Source: CAYNJG01 sp964397295
GTDB taxonomy: Bacteria > Planctomycetota > Planctomycetia > Pirellulales > Pirellulaceae
Length of the DNA stretch: 29,956 bases
NCBI GenBank assembly: GCA_964397295.1
Contig: CAYNJG010000072.1
Location: 1-29,956, forward strand
Reading direction: 5' to 3'
Under the pieces are notes generated by a model, which did no database searches, had not been told where the DNA came from, and was given only the letters and a program-made list of their open reading frames with translations. Positions 8,145 to 18,084 of this stretch are shown piece after piece. The position numbers and the translations under genes were made by a program. The stretch's first letter is position 1, and each line of letters starts with the position of its first letter.

Positions 8145-11100
8145 ATGAAACGAACATCGAAGATACGAACACGACGCACCAAGCGTCGTTCAAGACTGCA
8201 ACGTGGTTCAAAGCTGAACATGGAGAATCTCGAAAGCCGCATCGTGCTTACAGGGACACCGATTTCGTTGGACGTCGATTCGACAGGCGCATCAAATCCG
8301 AGTGAGTTCGTACAAATCGGCAATACGGTATTCTTTGCAGCTGAAGATATCGTTAGCGGACGCGAGCTTTGGCAAACGGATGGAACCATCGCCGGTACAA
8401 CTTTGGTCACGGACATCAATCCAGACATAGATGGCTCATCGTCACCAACCGAGTTGATTGAGTTGAACGGCTCGTTACTTTTCTCGGCGGACGACGGCAC
8501 TTCGGGGGAAGAGCTTTGGATTTTTGATGGCGTAACGACGCTCTTACTAAGCGACATCAATACGGGCGCCGCATCTTCTTCTCCGCAGGATCTTACGCTG
8601 GTCGGAAGTCAGATCTTCTTCAGCGCAGAAACAGCCGACGGGCGTGAACTTTGGGTGACCGATGGTACGCAGGCAGGAACTGTCTTGATTTCCGATATCA
8701 ATGCGGGGGCCGATTCATCGAGTCCCGAGAACTTGGTCGACGTCGATGGCGTTCTGTTCTTCACGGCTACCGACGCAACAAACGGTCGTGAACTCTGGAT
8801 GTCCGATGGAACGGCAGCAGGCACGGTTTTAGTTCAAGACATTTTTGTGGGGCCCGATTCATCGTCGCCCCAACAACTGACAGCAGTCGGCGGCGACGTT
8901 TTCTTCGTTGCCGAGACATTAGACGAGGGAACGGAACTTTGGCGTTCAGATGGTACCGCCGGCGGTACTGAATTGGTGAGTGACATCGGTTCCGGCAGCG
9001 TTAGTGGTGTTCTGCCCACCAACGACTTGATCGAATTCAGTGGTCTAGTCTTGTTCGCGGCTGACGATGGTATCAGCGGAACGGAATTGTGGATTTCGGA
9101 CGGTACGGAAGAAGGTACCGAGTTGCTTCTCGATATTCAGCCGGGCGCGAACAGCGGTTTGGAAAACGTTGAATTCACGGCGGTCGGTGCGGCAGTTGCG
9201 TTTGTGGCGGACGATGGCGTTGCGGGGGATGAGCTATGGGTGACGCTGGGCACGCCGGATTCCACGAATCTAATATCCGACATCAATGTCGGCCCGGACG
9301 GATCTTCGCCTCGTGGGTTGGTTGATATTAATAGCGAGCTGTTTTTCTCTGCGGACGACGGCGAAAATGGCCAAGAACTTTGGGAAAGCCGAGGTACGCC
9401 CGCGACAACGTTCATCGTGGCTGATTTGGCAGTCGGGGCCGCTGGCTCGAATCCTACCGAACTCTTTAATTTCGATGGAATATTGTTGTTCAGTGCGGAT
9501 GATGGATCGGGCGCGGATCTTTGGGCGGTCGATACGGCTGGCGAATCGGTGGCAGCTCCGACGAATCTTGATTTAGTATCAGCTGCCGATTCTGGTGTGA
9601 GTGGTGACGACAATATCACGTCGTTCAACAACGCGGATCCCGCAACGGCGCTGGTCTTTACCGTCGATGGTGTGGTGAACGGAGCAACGGTTCAAGTCTT
9701 TAGTGACGATGTTCTTATTGGCACAGGAACCGCATTTGGCAATACGGCGACGATCAATACAGATGGCACAACGGTGCTTGCCGATGGACTGCGAACGCTT
9801 CGAGCCACGCAGACGGTTGCCGGTGGCGAGAGTTTGAGTTCGTCCGATTTGCTGGTGACGATAGATACGACGGCTCCGGCAGCAATTCAGGGAGCGATCC
9901 CGACAGAAGCTCAGCCAGGCCAGCTGTTTACATTTGACGCGGACAGCCCTGACGAAGGTACGGCAGGTGTTGTTTATGCGCTGGCGGCTGCACCCACTGG
10001 CGCGACAATCGACCCCGATACGGGAGTCATCGAATGGACGCCTACCTCGGATACGGCGTCGCCTGTAACTTTCGAAATCTTAGTTTCCGATGAGGCTGGG
10101 AATTCAGCTTCACAATCGGCAAGCGTCTCGATCGCGGGCGCGTTTTCTGCCGTAGCTGATGCCTACGACGTTAACGAAGACTCCACATTGACGATTGATG
10201 CAGCTAACGGTGTATTGGCCAACGACGGCGCGACAGGGCTTACAGCATCGCTGGTTAACGATGTTGCAAGCGGAACGTTGACCTTGGGCAGCGACGGTGG
10301 GTTTACTTATGTGCCTGATCCAGATTTCAGTGGAACGGATGTCTTCACCTACGTCGCGAACGATGGAACCGACGACTCGAACGTTGCGGCGGTCACACTA
10401 ACGGTCGCTGCCGAAAATGACTCGCCCACGGTTGTGGTCGATACTTACACTGTCGAAGAAGACAGCATATTGACGATCGACGCCGCCGCGGGTGTCTTGG
10501 CCAACGACACGGACGCTGACGGAGACTCATTGACGGCAACGTTGGCGACTCAGGCGACGAATGGAGTAGTCGTACTCAACACGGACGGTTCGTTCACTTA
10601 CACGCCCGATATTGATTTCGTTGGCGCAGATTCGTTCGAGTACACCGTCGAAGACGGCACCATCACGTCCGAACCCGTTACCGTTTCGCTGACAGTCACA
10701 GAGGTTGCAAGTTCACCAGTACCTGCAGCGGACAGCTACGATGTTTCCGAGAACACGTCGCTAACCGTTCCGGCTGCGACGGGCGTACTGGCGAACGATC
10801 AAGATGCGGTAGGAACGCTTACACTAGCGGTCGTGACGCAACCAACCGACGGTATCGTAACTCTGCTAAATGATGGCTCATTCACTTACACGCCGGACAC
10901 AGATTTCGTTGGAACGGATACGTTCACTTACACGATTAACGACGGCACGACAACGTCCACCGCAGCAACAGTGACGCTCACCGTTGCAAGTACCGACACA
11001 AATACTGCGCCTATCGCCGTCGACGATACGTTTACCGTAACAAACGATGGGACACAACAAACGTTCGACGTACTCAGTAACGACAGCGATCCCGACGGCG

Positions 11101-13310
11101 CCACAACGCTGACGATCACAGACGTTTCCACCGGTTCAGCTGGCGGCACGATTGCGATTGACGGTGGGCAGATTAACTATACGCCCGCTGCTGGATTTTC
11201 TGGGGTTGAAGCGTTCACTTACACGTTAGAGGACGCGGACGGTTTATCCGACACCGCATCTGTTACCGTGACTGTCGAAAGCGCAGCGGTGGTTGGCGGT
11301 ACGGTTTCGGGTTCCGTCTTTATCGACCATAGCAACGACGGAACGCAGGACGGCAATGAACTCGGCGTTCCGGGCGTGCTGATCACGCTGACCGGCGACG
11401 ACGATAACGGCAATGCCATAACCGAGACGGTCTTGACGCAAGACGACGGTACCTACCAATTCACCGACATCCCTCCGGGAACCTACACGGTGACGGAAAC
11501 CCAGCCCAACGCTATCGCTGACGTAGTCGGCGCGACGAATGAGGTCACGGGTGTTACGGTTACGGAGGGCGAAGACACTGACGTTGCTGCTTTTGCTGAA
11601 GCGAATATCCGAGCGTTTTATCATTCGCTTGTTTGGTGTTTCTCAAGACAGCGATCACCACAGACGCCTGAAGAGTTGTTCCGTGAGATTATCGCAATCG
11701 GCGAAGAAGACGCCGGCAATTTCGACCTGGCTAACCAAATTCGAAACGGCGCCATTGATCCTCCTGATGTCGACGTAGATCCTGATCCCGATCCTGATCC
11801 GGACGAAGATGTCGCCCCTGTTGCTGAAGATGACTCCTTCACGACAACGGAAGGAACTGAGCTAACGGTATCGGCAGCCGACGGTGTTCTAGGAAATGAC
11901 ACCGACGCGAACGGCGATACGCTGACCGCAGTCATCGGTACGCCAGCGACGAATGGCACGTTGGCGTTAAGCGACGACGGCTCGTTCGTTTACAACCCAA
12001 ACAGCGGCTTCACCGGCAGCGATAGCTTTACTTACACGGCCTTCGACGGAACGAACTCTTCGAACACTGCGACCGTTACTATTACTGTTGAGGCTGACAT
12101 ACCGAACATCGCACCAGTGACCGCCGCTGATACCTACACCGTAGACGAAGATATCACGCTGACAGTTTCGGCAGCAGATGGTGTGCTTGACAACGATTCC
12201 GACGTTGACGGGGATACGCTCACGGTTTCCGTCGTTGATACGCCACCTAACGGGGCACTGACGCTAAACGGTGATGGCTCGTTCGAGTACACACCAAACG
12301 CGGACTTCTCGGGTACCGACACATTTACGTACATCGCCAATGACGGCACGGTTGATTCGAACATTTCGACGGTTACGATCACGGTTGACCCGTTGAACGA
12401 TAGCCCAGTCGCAACCGCTGACAACTACTCGGCGACTGAGGACACAACGCTCGGAGTTCCTGCGGCGCTCGGTGTTTTGGAGAACGACACTGATGTCGAT
12501 AGCCCAACTTTGACGGCATCGATCGTTGTCCCTCCCAGCAGCGGTACACTCGATTTAGAAACCGATGGTTCGTTTAACTACGTCCCTGAAGCTGATTTTT
12601 CGGGCGACGTGACATTTATCTACGAAGTTAGTGACGGAGACGGAGCGACAGCCCAGGCGACTGGCACGATTTCTATTGGTGGCGTTAATGATGCACCCGT
12701 CGCGGTGAACGACAGCTATCAGGTGGACGAAGATACTACTTTGGCCATCGATGCCGTGATGGGCTTGTTGGCAAACGATACCGACGTCGAAAATGATGTG
12801 CTTCTAGCGCAGCTTGTCGACGTTCCAACGAATGGCAGCATAGCGTTCAACGACGATGGTTCATTCGAATACACGCCGAACGCGAATTTCGCGGGTACGG
12901 ACTCATTCGTCTACGAAGTGAGTGACGGAGTAGCTATCGCAAACGCCACTGTGACTATTGAAGTGCTTGGTGTTGAAGATCCTGGCAGCCTTGTGCTGCC
13001 CCCCGAGCTTACCGATCCTTCGGTCGTGCCGTCCGCCGTTGTAGGGGAGGCAGTGTCGTTCGACATAGATGTCGATGATCCAGATGCAGACGACATCTAC
13101 GTGTACCAGCTTGACCTCGAGGCGAGCGGGATCCCAGCCGGAGCAACAATGCCAGTAATCGATCCTTCCACGGGAGAAATCACGTGGACGCCAAGTGTTG
13201 CGGGAGGTCCATTCGAGATTCGAGTGATCGTTGTGGACCAAGATCGCTTCGCTGACCAGGAAACATTCCTTGTGAATATTCTTGCTTCAGATGTGGACAA
13301 CAGCATTTAA
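8145..13310 (+). CDS. giant secreted surface protein with ELWxxDGT, cadherin-like and SdrD-B-like repeats
   Basis: From ATG 8145 the product has 1721 residues. The N-terminus is very basic and carries NLESRIVLTG, resembling the planctomycete extracellular signal motif. Order of modules: nine ELWxxDGTxxGT-type repeats of about 48 residues (about 52-466, the ninth degenerate); an Ig-like domain (about 471-577); a putative Ig/He_PIG domain (about 578-665); four cadherin-like repeats of the VLANDTDxDGD...GSFTYTP type (about 669-1048); an SdrD-B-like domain starting SGSVFIDHSNDGTQDGNE (about 1050-1149); an atypical segment with the only cysteine of the protein (C1165) and a DP-repeat linker; four more cadherin-like repeats (about 1226-1615); a final cadherin-like domain. 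Such repeats usually bind calcium and mediate adhesion or matrix structure. No anchor is visible at the C-terminus. ATG 8127 is an alternative start; neither has a clear Shine-Dalgarno. The next gene, 82 bp on, is of the same kind. Confidence 0.85.
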   Translation: MKRTSKIRTRRTKRRSRLQRGSKLNMENLESRIVLTGTPISLDVDSTGASNPSEFVQIGNTVFFAAEDIVSGRELWQTDGTIAGTTLVTDINPDIDGSSSPTELIELNGSLLFSADDGTSGEELWIFDGVTTLLLSDINTGAASSSPQDLTLVGSQIFFSAETADGRELWVTDGTQAGTVLISDINAGADSSSPENLVDVDGVLFFTATDATNGRELWMSDGTAAGTVLVQDIFVGPDSSSPQQLTAVGGDVFFVAETLDEGTELWRSDGTAGGTELVSDIGSGSVSGVLPTNDLIEFSGLVLFAADDGISGTELWISDGTEEGTELLLDIQPGANSGLENVEFTAVGAAVAFVADDGVAGDELWVTLGTPDSTNLISDINVGPDGSSPRGLVDINSELFFSADDGENGQELWESRGTPATTFIVADLAVGAAGSNPTELFNFDGILLFSADDGSGADLWAVDTAGESVAAPTNLDLVSAADSGVSGDDNITSFNNADPATALVFTVDGVVNGATVQVFSDDVLIGTGTAFGNTATINTDGTTVLADGLRTLRATQTVAGGESLSSSDLLVTIDTTAPAAIQGAIPTEAQPGQLFTFDADSPDEGTAGVVYALAAAPTGATIDPDTGVIEWTPTSDTASPVTFEILVSDEAGNSASQSASVSIAGAFSAVADAYDVNEDSTLTIDAANGVLANDGATGLTASLVNDVASGTLTLGSDGGFTYVPDPDFSGTDVFTYVANDGTDDSNVAAVTLTVAAENDSPTVVVDTYTVEEDSILTIDAAAGVLANDTDADGDSLTATLATQATNGVVVLNTDGSFTYTPDIDFVGADSFEYTVEDGTITSEPVTVSLTVTEVASSPVPAADSYDVSENTSLTVPAATGVLANDQDAVGTLTLAVVTQPTDGIVTLLNDGSFTYTPDTDFVGTDTFTYTINDGTTTSTAATVTLTVASTDTNTAPIAVDDTFTVTNDGTQQTFDVLSNDSDPDGATTLTITDVSTGSAGGTIAIDGGQINYTPAAGFSGVEAFTYTLEDADGLSDTASVTVTVESAAVVGGTVSGSVFIDHSNDGTQDGNELGVPGVLITLTGDDDNGNAITETVLTQDDGTYQFTDIPPGTYTVTETQPNAIADVVGATNEVTGVTVTEGEDTDVAAFAEANIRAFYHSLVWCFSRQRSPQTPEELFREIIAIGEEDAGNFDLANQIRNGAIDPPDVDVDPDPDPDPDEDVAPVAEDDSFTTTEGTELTVSAADGVLGNDTDANGDTLTAVIGTPATNGTLALSDDGSFVYNPNSGFTGSDSFTYTAFDGTNSSNTATVTITVEADIPNIAPVTAADTYTVDEDITLTVSAADGVLDNDSDVDGDTLTVSVVDTPPNGALTLNGDGSFEYTPNADFSGTDTFTYIANDGTVDSNISTVTITVDPLNDSPVATADNYSATEDTTLGVPAALGVLENDTDVDSPTLTASIVVPPSSGTLDLETDGSFNYVPEADFSGDVTFIYEVSDGDGATAQATGTISIGGVNDAPVAVNDSYQVDEDTTLAIDAVMGLLANDTDVENDVLLAQLVDVPTNGSIAFNDDGSFEYTPNANFAGTDSFVYEVSDGVAIANATVTIEVLGVEDPGSLVLPPELTDPSVVPSAVVGEAVSFDIDVDDPDADDIYVYQLDLEASGIPAGATMPVIDPSTGEITWTPSVAGGPFEIRVIVVDQDRFADQETFLVNILASDVDNSI

Positions 13311-13392
13311 GCAGCGAAAATGAATCGCTCGCCATGACTACCGCGTGGCGGGCCAACGACTTTTTTAAAAAGAAGAAGACGAGACCCAACTG

Positions 13393-16300
13393 ATGACGAA
13401 CAACCGCCGATCAAAATCCGTCCGATCCAAGAAACGATTTCAGCGTCGGAGCATTCGCTTGCTAGCAGAAGTCTTGGAAGCGAAGTTGCCGCTGGACGCC
13501 AGTGGGATCGCAAACGGCAACGATTGTGCGCCCGATCTCGATCTCGCTGCGGTAGCGATTCAAACGGCAGAAATCGATCAACAAATCACGATCGACTTGC
13601 AGGCACAGGGCGGTTTTGCGACGGACGTAGATGCAAGCGGAGCGGCTACGAACGATTCGATCATTTGGCAACTTGATCCCGACGACAATCCAGCCAACGC
13701 AACGATCACGTCGGATGGAGTGTTCACTTGGACTCCAACCGCGGCCGGTGACTTCGAATTCATTGTGCTTGCCATTGACGATGGCGACCCGGCGTTGGCT
13801 GATGCGGAGATCTTCACGATCAACGTGCCGGCTGGCAATACAGCCCCCGATCTGGCGGAAGTCGCGGATAGGACAGCGGTTGTCGGACAAGAGTTAGTCG
13901 TCGATTTCACCGCCACAGACATCGACGGTGATGCATTGATCTTCCAAATTGATCCGGACGAGTTGGCCGCGATTGGCGGAACGCTGGAACAAACAGCAGA
14001 AGGTGGACAATTCCGTTTTACGCCCGGCGATAGTTTTGCTGGACAGACGATCGAACTCACTGCGATCGTGGTCGACGCCGGAAGTCCGCCGCGCAGCGAT
14101 AGCGAACGGTTCAGCATCACGGTCAGTGGGATTGTAGCGGCCGCAGATACTTACACCTTCGATTCCGCCTTGACCACGCTAAACGTTTCTGCAGAGGATG
14201 GCGTACTTGCGAATGATGGTGACAGCTCGCTCACCGCGTCGCTACTCGAGCAGCCTGCCAATGGCAATGTCGTGTTGGAGGCGGATGGTTCGTTTACCTA
14301 CACGCCCAACACTGATTTCCGTGGTACCGACACATTTACCTATCAAGCAGAAGACGCAGACGGTGATATCGCCGTTGGGACCGTTTCGGTTATCGTGAAT
14401 TCAGGGCCGGCTGCCGTCGATGACGCGTTCACTGTCGAAGAAGATGCCACGTTGGTCGTTGAAGCGTCGTCCGGCTTATTGGTTAACGACTCGGATCCCG
14501 AAGGTGACGTGCTCACTGCGAGAATCTTGACGGCTCCCGACATTGGTGAGCTTGCACTGGAAGACGATGGTGCGTTTACCTATACACCAGCCGCAAACTT
14601 CAACGGTGACGTCACGTTCACCTACATCGTTGATGATGGTGCCCTGACTTCGCAAGAAGCCACAGCCACTATTACCGTCACCGCAACAAATGACGTTCCA
14701 GTGGGAACGGCTGATACGTACGAGACAACTGAAGAGACTGAGCTTGGTGTGTCGATTGCCGACGGAATTTTGGCCAACGACATTGACGTTGATGGCGATG
14801 CACTTACGGTCACTCTCGTTGAGTCAGCGACGAACGGTTCGTTGAGTTTGAGTGCCGATGGTTCGTTTATCTACACACCGGTCGCTGACTTTAATGGTGC
14901 GGATTCGTTTACCTACACGGTTACTGATGGCGAGCTGACTTCGGCGGAGACCACGGTGACGATTAACGTTGGTGCTGTGAATGACGCGCCGGTGGCATTA
15001 CTTGACGTTTACAACGTAAACGAAGGTGGCGAGCTAGTTGTGGATGTCGACAACGGTGTTCTTGCGAACGATACCGATGTCGATGGCGATTCATTGACTG
15101 CCATCTTGGATGCACAACCGTTTAACGGCAGCGTGGTGTTCAACGCCAATGGTTCGTTCTCCTACATGCCAGACGATGGCTTCACCGGAACAGATAACTT
15201 TACCTATCTAGCAAACGATGGCACGGTAGACTCGAACGTTTCGCTCGTTTCGATCGAAGTCGCTGACGTTAACCAGATTCCGGTTGGTGTCACGGATACC
15301 TATGACGCAACGGAAGACACCATCTTGACGGTTAGTGCGGAAACGGGAGTGCTGAGCAACGATTCCGATGCCGATGGTGACACGTTAACGGTTTCGATTG
15401 CGAATATGCCAACCGAGGGCATGCTAAGTCTGGGTGCGGATGGCGCGTTCGAATACCAACCTAGCCAAGACTCAACCGGAACAGACACGTTCACTTACCG
15501 AATTAACGATGGAACTGATCAGTCGGAAGAAATCGTTGTGCAAATCAACGTGACGATTGTGAATGACAGCCCTGTTGCGACGACGGACTCCTACAGCGTA
15601 GCGTTCGATCAAGTTCTGACAGTGGATGCTGGCTCTGGAGTTCTCGCGAACGATACTGACGTTGACGATACCGACCTAAGCGCTTCGGTGGTTACCGACG
15701 TTCAAAACGGGACGCTCGTTCTAGCCGCTGACGGATCTTTCACGTACACACCGACAACGGGGTTCACAGGAAGTGATACCTTCACGTACCAAGTGAACGA
15801 TGGCGAAGCGACCAGTGATGCGATTGTCAGTATTCAAGTAACGGGTGCGAACACTTTTGCTGTTTCGGAAGCAGCCGGAGTTGATGACGTGGTCGGTACG
15901 GTCAATACAAGCGCGTTGGCGAGCCAGCCAGTGTTTTTCCAATTCGCAGACGATTCCTTTGCGTCTGAACTGCTGCTGAATGAGGATGATCACATTTCAG
16001 GTGCGACGGATGCTCCAGTCGTGTTGGTCGAGTATCTCGACTTCGCATGTTCTGCGTGTGCAGCGTTCCATCCGATCGTGCAACAATTGGAACAAGACTT
16101 CGATGGTGATCTGCTTGTCGTTCGTCGACACTTGCCGCTAGAAACCATCCACCCGAACGCACGTGCTGCAGCCCGAGTTGCAGAAGCGGCCGGCCAACAA
16201 GGACAGTTCGAAGGGATGGCCGACCTGCTATTCGAAAACCAAGCGGACTGGGCTGGCTTGGCTGATCCGTCGGCCGTATTCACTGGTTATGCCCAAGAGC

Positions 16301-16710
16301 TCAGGCTCAACATAGCTCAGTACACCACGGATGTTGTGAACGCCGAATTGAATTTGGGCATTACCGAAGATGCTGACGACGCCGATACACTGCAAGTGAG
16401 TTCGACGCCAACATTCTTCTTAAATGAGCGAGTTATTACGCCTGGAACGGGTACCGAATTCTCGACTCTCATTCAGGCTGAAATCGATAGCTTGCAAGAT
16501 ACTTACAAAATCGATCGACTGACTGGTGAAATCGCAGTATTGCGACCCAGCGAAATCACCGACGAAACGGTCGATGTCTTAGTGACTGATGACGATGGTA
16601 ATACCGAGACAATCGCCGTTATTATCGATGCGATTGCGGGAACGTCGGGTGGCGTTCTCTCCTCTGGGTTCGTCGATGATGCGATCCAGGGTGATGTCGA
16701 CTGGCTATAG
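13393..16710 (+). CDS. cadherin-repeat surface protein containing a DsbA/thioredoxin-like domain
   Basis: This 1105-residue product starts with a basic stretch and LLAEVLEAKLPLDAS, resembling the planctomycete secretion motif. Two Ig/cadherin-like domains (about 40-250) and six cadherin-like repeats (about 250-818) follow. Residues about 865-1036 are a DsbA-type thioredoxin fold: DDHISGATDAPVVLVEYLDF, then C886-S-A-C889, a helical insert (ARAAARVAEAAGQQGQFEGM), and S-T-P1006-T-F-F, the cis-proline loop opposite the active site. Apart from C45 the CxxC pair are the only cysteines, so the protein itself is not a disulfide substrate at many sites. The flanks, FAVSEAAGVDDVVGTV and KIDRLTGEIAVL...ETVDVLVTDDDG, look like the two halves of one classical cadherin repeat, so the enzyme domain seems inserted in it. 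Likely role: surface-displayed thiol oxidase or isomerase (inference). It probably forms an operon with the preceding gene. Confidence 0.85.
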   Translation: MTNNRRSKSVRSKKRFQRRSIRLLAEVLEAKLPLDASGIANGNDCAPDLDLAAVAIQTAEIDQQITIDLQAQGGFATDVDASGAATNDSIIWQLDPDDNPANATITSDGVFTWTPTAAGDFEFIVLAIDDGDPALADAEIFTINVPAGNTAPDLAEVADRTAVVGQELVVDFTATDIDGDALIFQIDPDELAAIGGTLEQTAEGGQFRFTPGDSFAGQTIELTAIVVDAGSPPRSDSERFSITVSGIVAAADTYTFDSALTTLNVSAEDGVLANDGDSSLTASLLEQPANGNVVLEADGSFTYTPNTDFRGTDTFTYQAEDADGDIAVGTVSVIVNSGPAAVDDAFTVEEDATLVVEASSGLLVNDSDPEGDVLTARILTAPDIGELALEDDGAFTYTPAANFNGDVTFTYIVDDGALTSQEATATITVTATNDVPVGTADTYETTEETELGVSIADGILANDIDVDGDALTVTLVESATNGSLSLSADGSFIYTPVADFNGADSFTYTVTDGELTSAETTVTINVGAVNDAPVALLDVYNVNEGGELVVDVDNGVLANDTDVDGDSLTAILDAQPFNGSVVFNANGSFSYMPDDGFTGTDNFTYLANDGTVDSNVSLVSIEVADVNQIPVGVTDTYDATEDTILTVSAETGVLSNDSDADGDTLTVSIANMPTEGMLSLGADGAFEYQPSQDSTGTDTFTYRINDGTDQSEEIVVQINVTIVNDSPVATTDSYSVAFDQVLTVDAGSGVLANDTDVDDTDLSASVVTDVQNGTLVLAADGSFTYTPTTGFTGSDTFTYQVNDGEATSDAIVSIQVTGANTFAVSEAAGVDDVVGTVNTSALASQPVFFQFADDSFASELLLNEDDHISGATDAPVVLVEYLDFACSACAAFHPIVQQLEQDFDGDLLVVRRHLPLETIHPNARAAARVAEAAGQQGQFEGMADLLFENQADWAGLADPSAVFTGYAQELRLNIAQYTTDVVNAELNLGITEDADDADTLQVSSTPTFFLNERVITPGTGTEFSTLIQAEIDSLQDTYKIDRLTGEIAVLRPSEITDETVDVLVTDDDGNTETIAVIIDAIAGTSGGVLSSGFVDDAIQGDVDWL

Positions 16711-16780
16711 TTCGGAGTCAGGGACCGAGCTATAACCATTATATTGGATACGGGTGTCAAAAAGTTAAATTGCGTTCATG

Positions 16781-16793
16781 ACCGCTTTGCGGT
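16781..16793 (+). terminator. weak hairpin after the DsbA-cadherin gene
   Basis: ACCGC (16781-16785) and GCGGT (16789-16793) form a 5-bp stem with a 3-nt loop, 71 bp after the stop codon and followed only by TTA. It could be a weak terminator or attenuator before the glycosyltransferase genes; there is no real T tract. Confidence 0.2.
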
Positions 16794-16890
16794 TTAGGGG
16801 ATTTCTGCCTGGCAATACGCTAGAGTTCCCAGAGCGCCCGCGCACGTTGATTCTGCTACGATGGGTGCTGGCATTTGATTGCGAAGCAGT

Positions 16891-18084
16891 ATGAGCAGTT
16901 ACGACGGCATGACATCCGAAGCGGGGCCGGTCCCTACCCAAGTAGATAAAGACACCAGCCCAGGTCACAGTGGCCACTCGGACGTGGTGGATGGAAGTGA
17001 TCTTCCAAAGATCCTTATCGTTGGTCCGTCCATTCGCATTATGGGGGGCCAGGCCGTGATGGCAAAGCAGTTGTTGGATGATCTTCGCTCGTCCAACTTC
17101 GATGTCGAGTTCCTCCCGATCAACCCGAAGCCGCCAGGGCCGCTCGCGTTTGCAGAAAAAGTGACGGGACTCCGCACGCTGGTCGTCTCCGCGTTCTATA
17201 TCTGGAGTCTGCTTACACGCGTACCCAAATACCAGATCGTTCATATTTTCTCGGCGTCGTACCTGTCGTTCATTATTTCGCAAACGCCCGCAATCTTTAT
17301 TAGCCGTATTTACGGCAAGAAGATCGTACTGAACTACCATTCAGGACAGTGTGAAGATCATTTGGAAAAGTGGGGGAGAGTCGTCTACGCTATTCTGCGC
17401 CGTGTCGACCGCATCGCGGTGCAGTCGCAGTATTTGGTCGATGTGTTCAAAAAACACGGTTTCGAATCAACAGCGATCGCTAACGTGATTGACGTGAAGG
17501 ACTTTCCATTCACGAAGCGACCAACTATTCGCCCACGCATTCTTGTTCCGCGAATGCTTGATCCGATCTACAACGTTGAATGTTCTATTCGCGCGTTTCA
17601 TCTGGTGAAGCAGCAAATTCCAAATGCCGAACTGACTCTGCTGGGTGACGGACCCGAAGAGCAACATCTTCGTGGTGTTGTCAGTGAGTTGGAACTAAAA
17701 GACGTAACGTTCAAAGGACGTGTCGAACGAGAGCAAATCGCTGGTGTCTATGGTGACCATGACGTGTTTTTGAATACCTCGAATATCGACAATATGCCCG
17801 TTTCTGTCATTGAAGCATTTGCTTCGGGCTTGCCTGTCGTAACCACCGAAGCGGGAGGAATCCCGTACATGGTGCGACACGGCGAGAACGGTTATCTGGC
17901 TCCGCTGAATGATCATCGCGCATTGGCCGATTGCTTGCTGGAAGTGTTGCGAGATCAAGAGAAAACGCAGCGAATTATCTCAACAGCGCATGACGACTTG
18001 AAAACGTACAGCTGGTCATCTGTTGCGCGAGGTTGGTACGAACTCTACTCATCACTAATTGCGTCCAAGGGACGGGTGGCGTGA
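16891..18084 (+). CDS. glycosyltransferase family 4 (GT-B fold)
   Basis: GT4 enzymes move a sugar from an activated donor to a growing glycan, retaining the anomeric configuration. The N-terminal Rossmann domain begins at KILIVGPSIRIMGGQAVMAK, with the Gly-Gly of the acceptor-side loop. The C-terminal domain starts near RPRILVPRMLDPIYNVECSI and has LLGDGPEEQHLRGV, VTFKGRVEREQIAGVYGDHD and NMPVSVIEAFASGLPVVTT, which includes the D-x7-E variant of the GT4 E-x7-E motif, followed by EAGGIPYMVRHGENGYLAP. There is no signal peptide, so it acts in the cytoplasm. ATG 16891 was chosen; a TTG at 16879 adds four residues and ATG 16909 removes six. It overlaps the next GT4 gene by 4 bp, so they are co-translated and probably extend the same glycan. 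Acceptor and sugar cannot be told. Confidence 0.88.
   Translation: MSSYDGMTSEAGPVPTQVDKDTSPGHSGHSDVVDGSDLPKILIVGPSIRIMGGQAVMAKQLLDDLRSSNFDVEFLPINPKPPGPLAFAEKVTGLRTLVVSAFYIWSLLTRVPKYQIVHIFSASYLSFIISQTPAIFISRIYGKKIVLNYHSGQCEDHLEKWGRVVYAILRRVDRIAVQSQYLVDVFKKHGFESTAIANVIDVKDFPFTKRPTIRPRILVPRMLDPIYNVECSIRAFHLVKQQIPNAELTLLGDGPEEQHLRGVVSELELKDVTFKGRVEREQIAGVYGDHDVFLNTSNIDNMPVSVIEAFASGLPVVTTEAGGIPYMVRHGENGYLAPLNDHRALADCLLEVLRDQEKTQRIISTAHDDLKTYSWSSVARGWYELYSSLIASKGRVA

Noticed and set aside
10150..15850. Recurrent DNA motifs in both giant genes that look like direct repeats
   Set aside because: They are the coding trace of cadherin-like protein repeats with divergent spacers and full reading frames, not a CRISPR array or mobile repeat.
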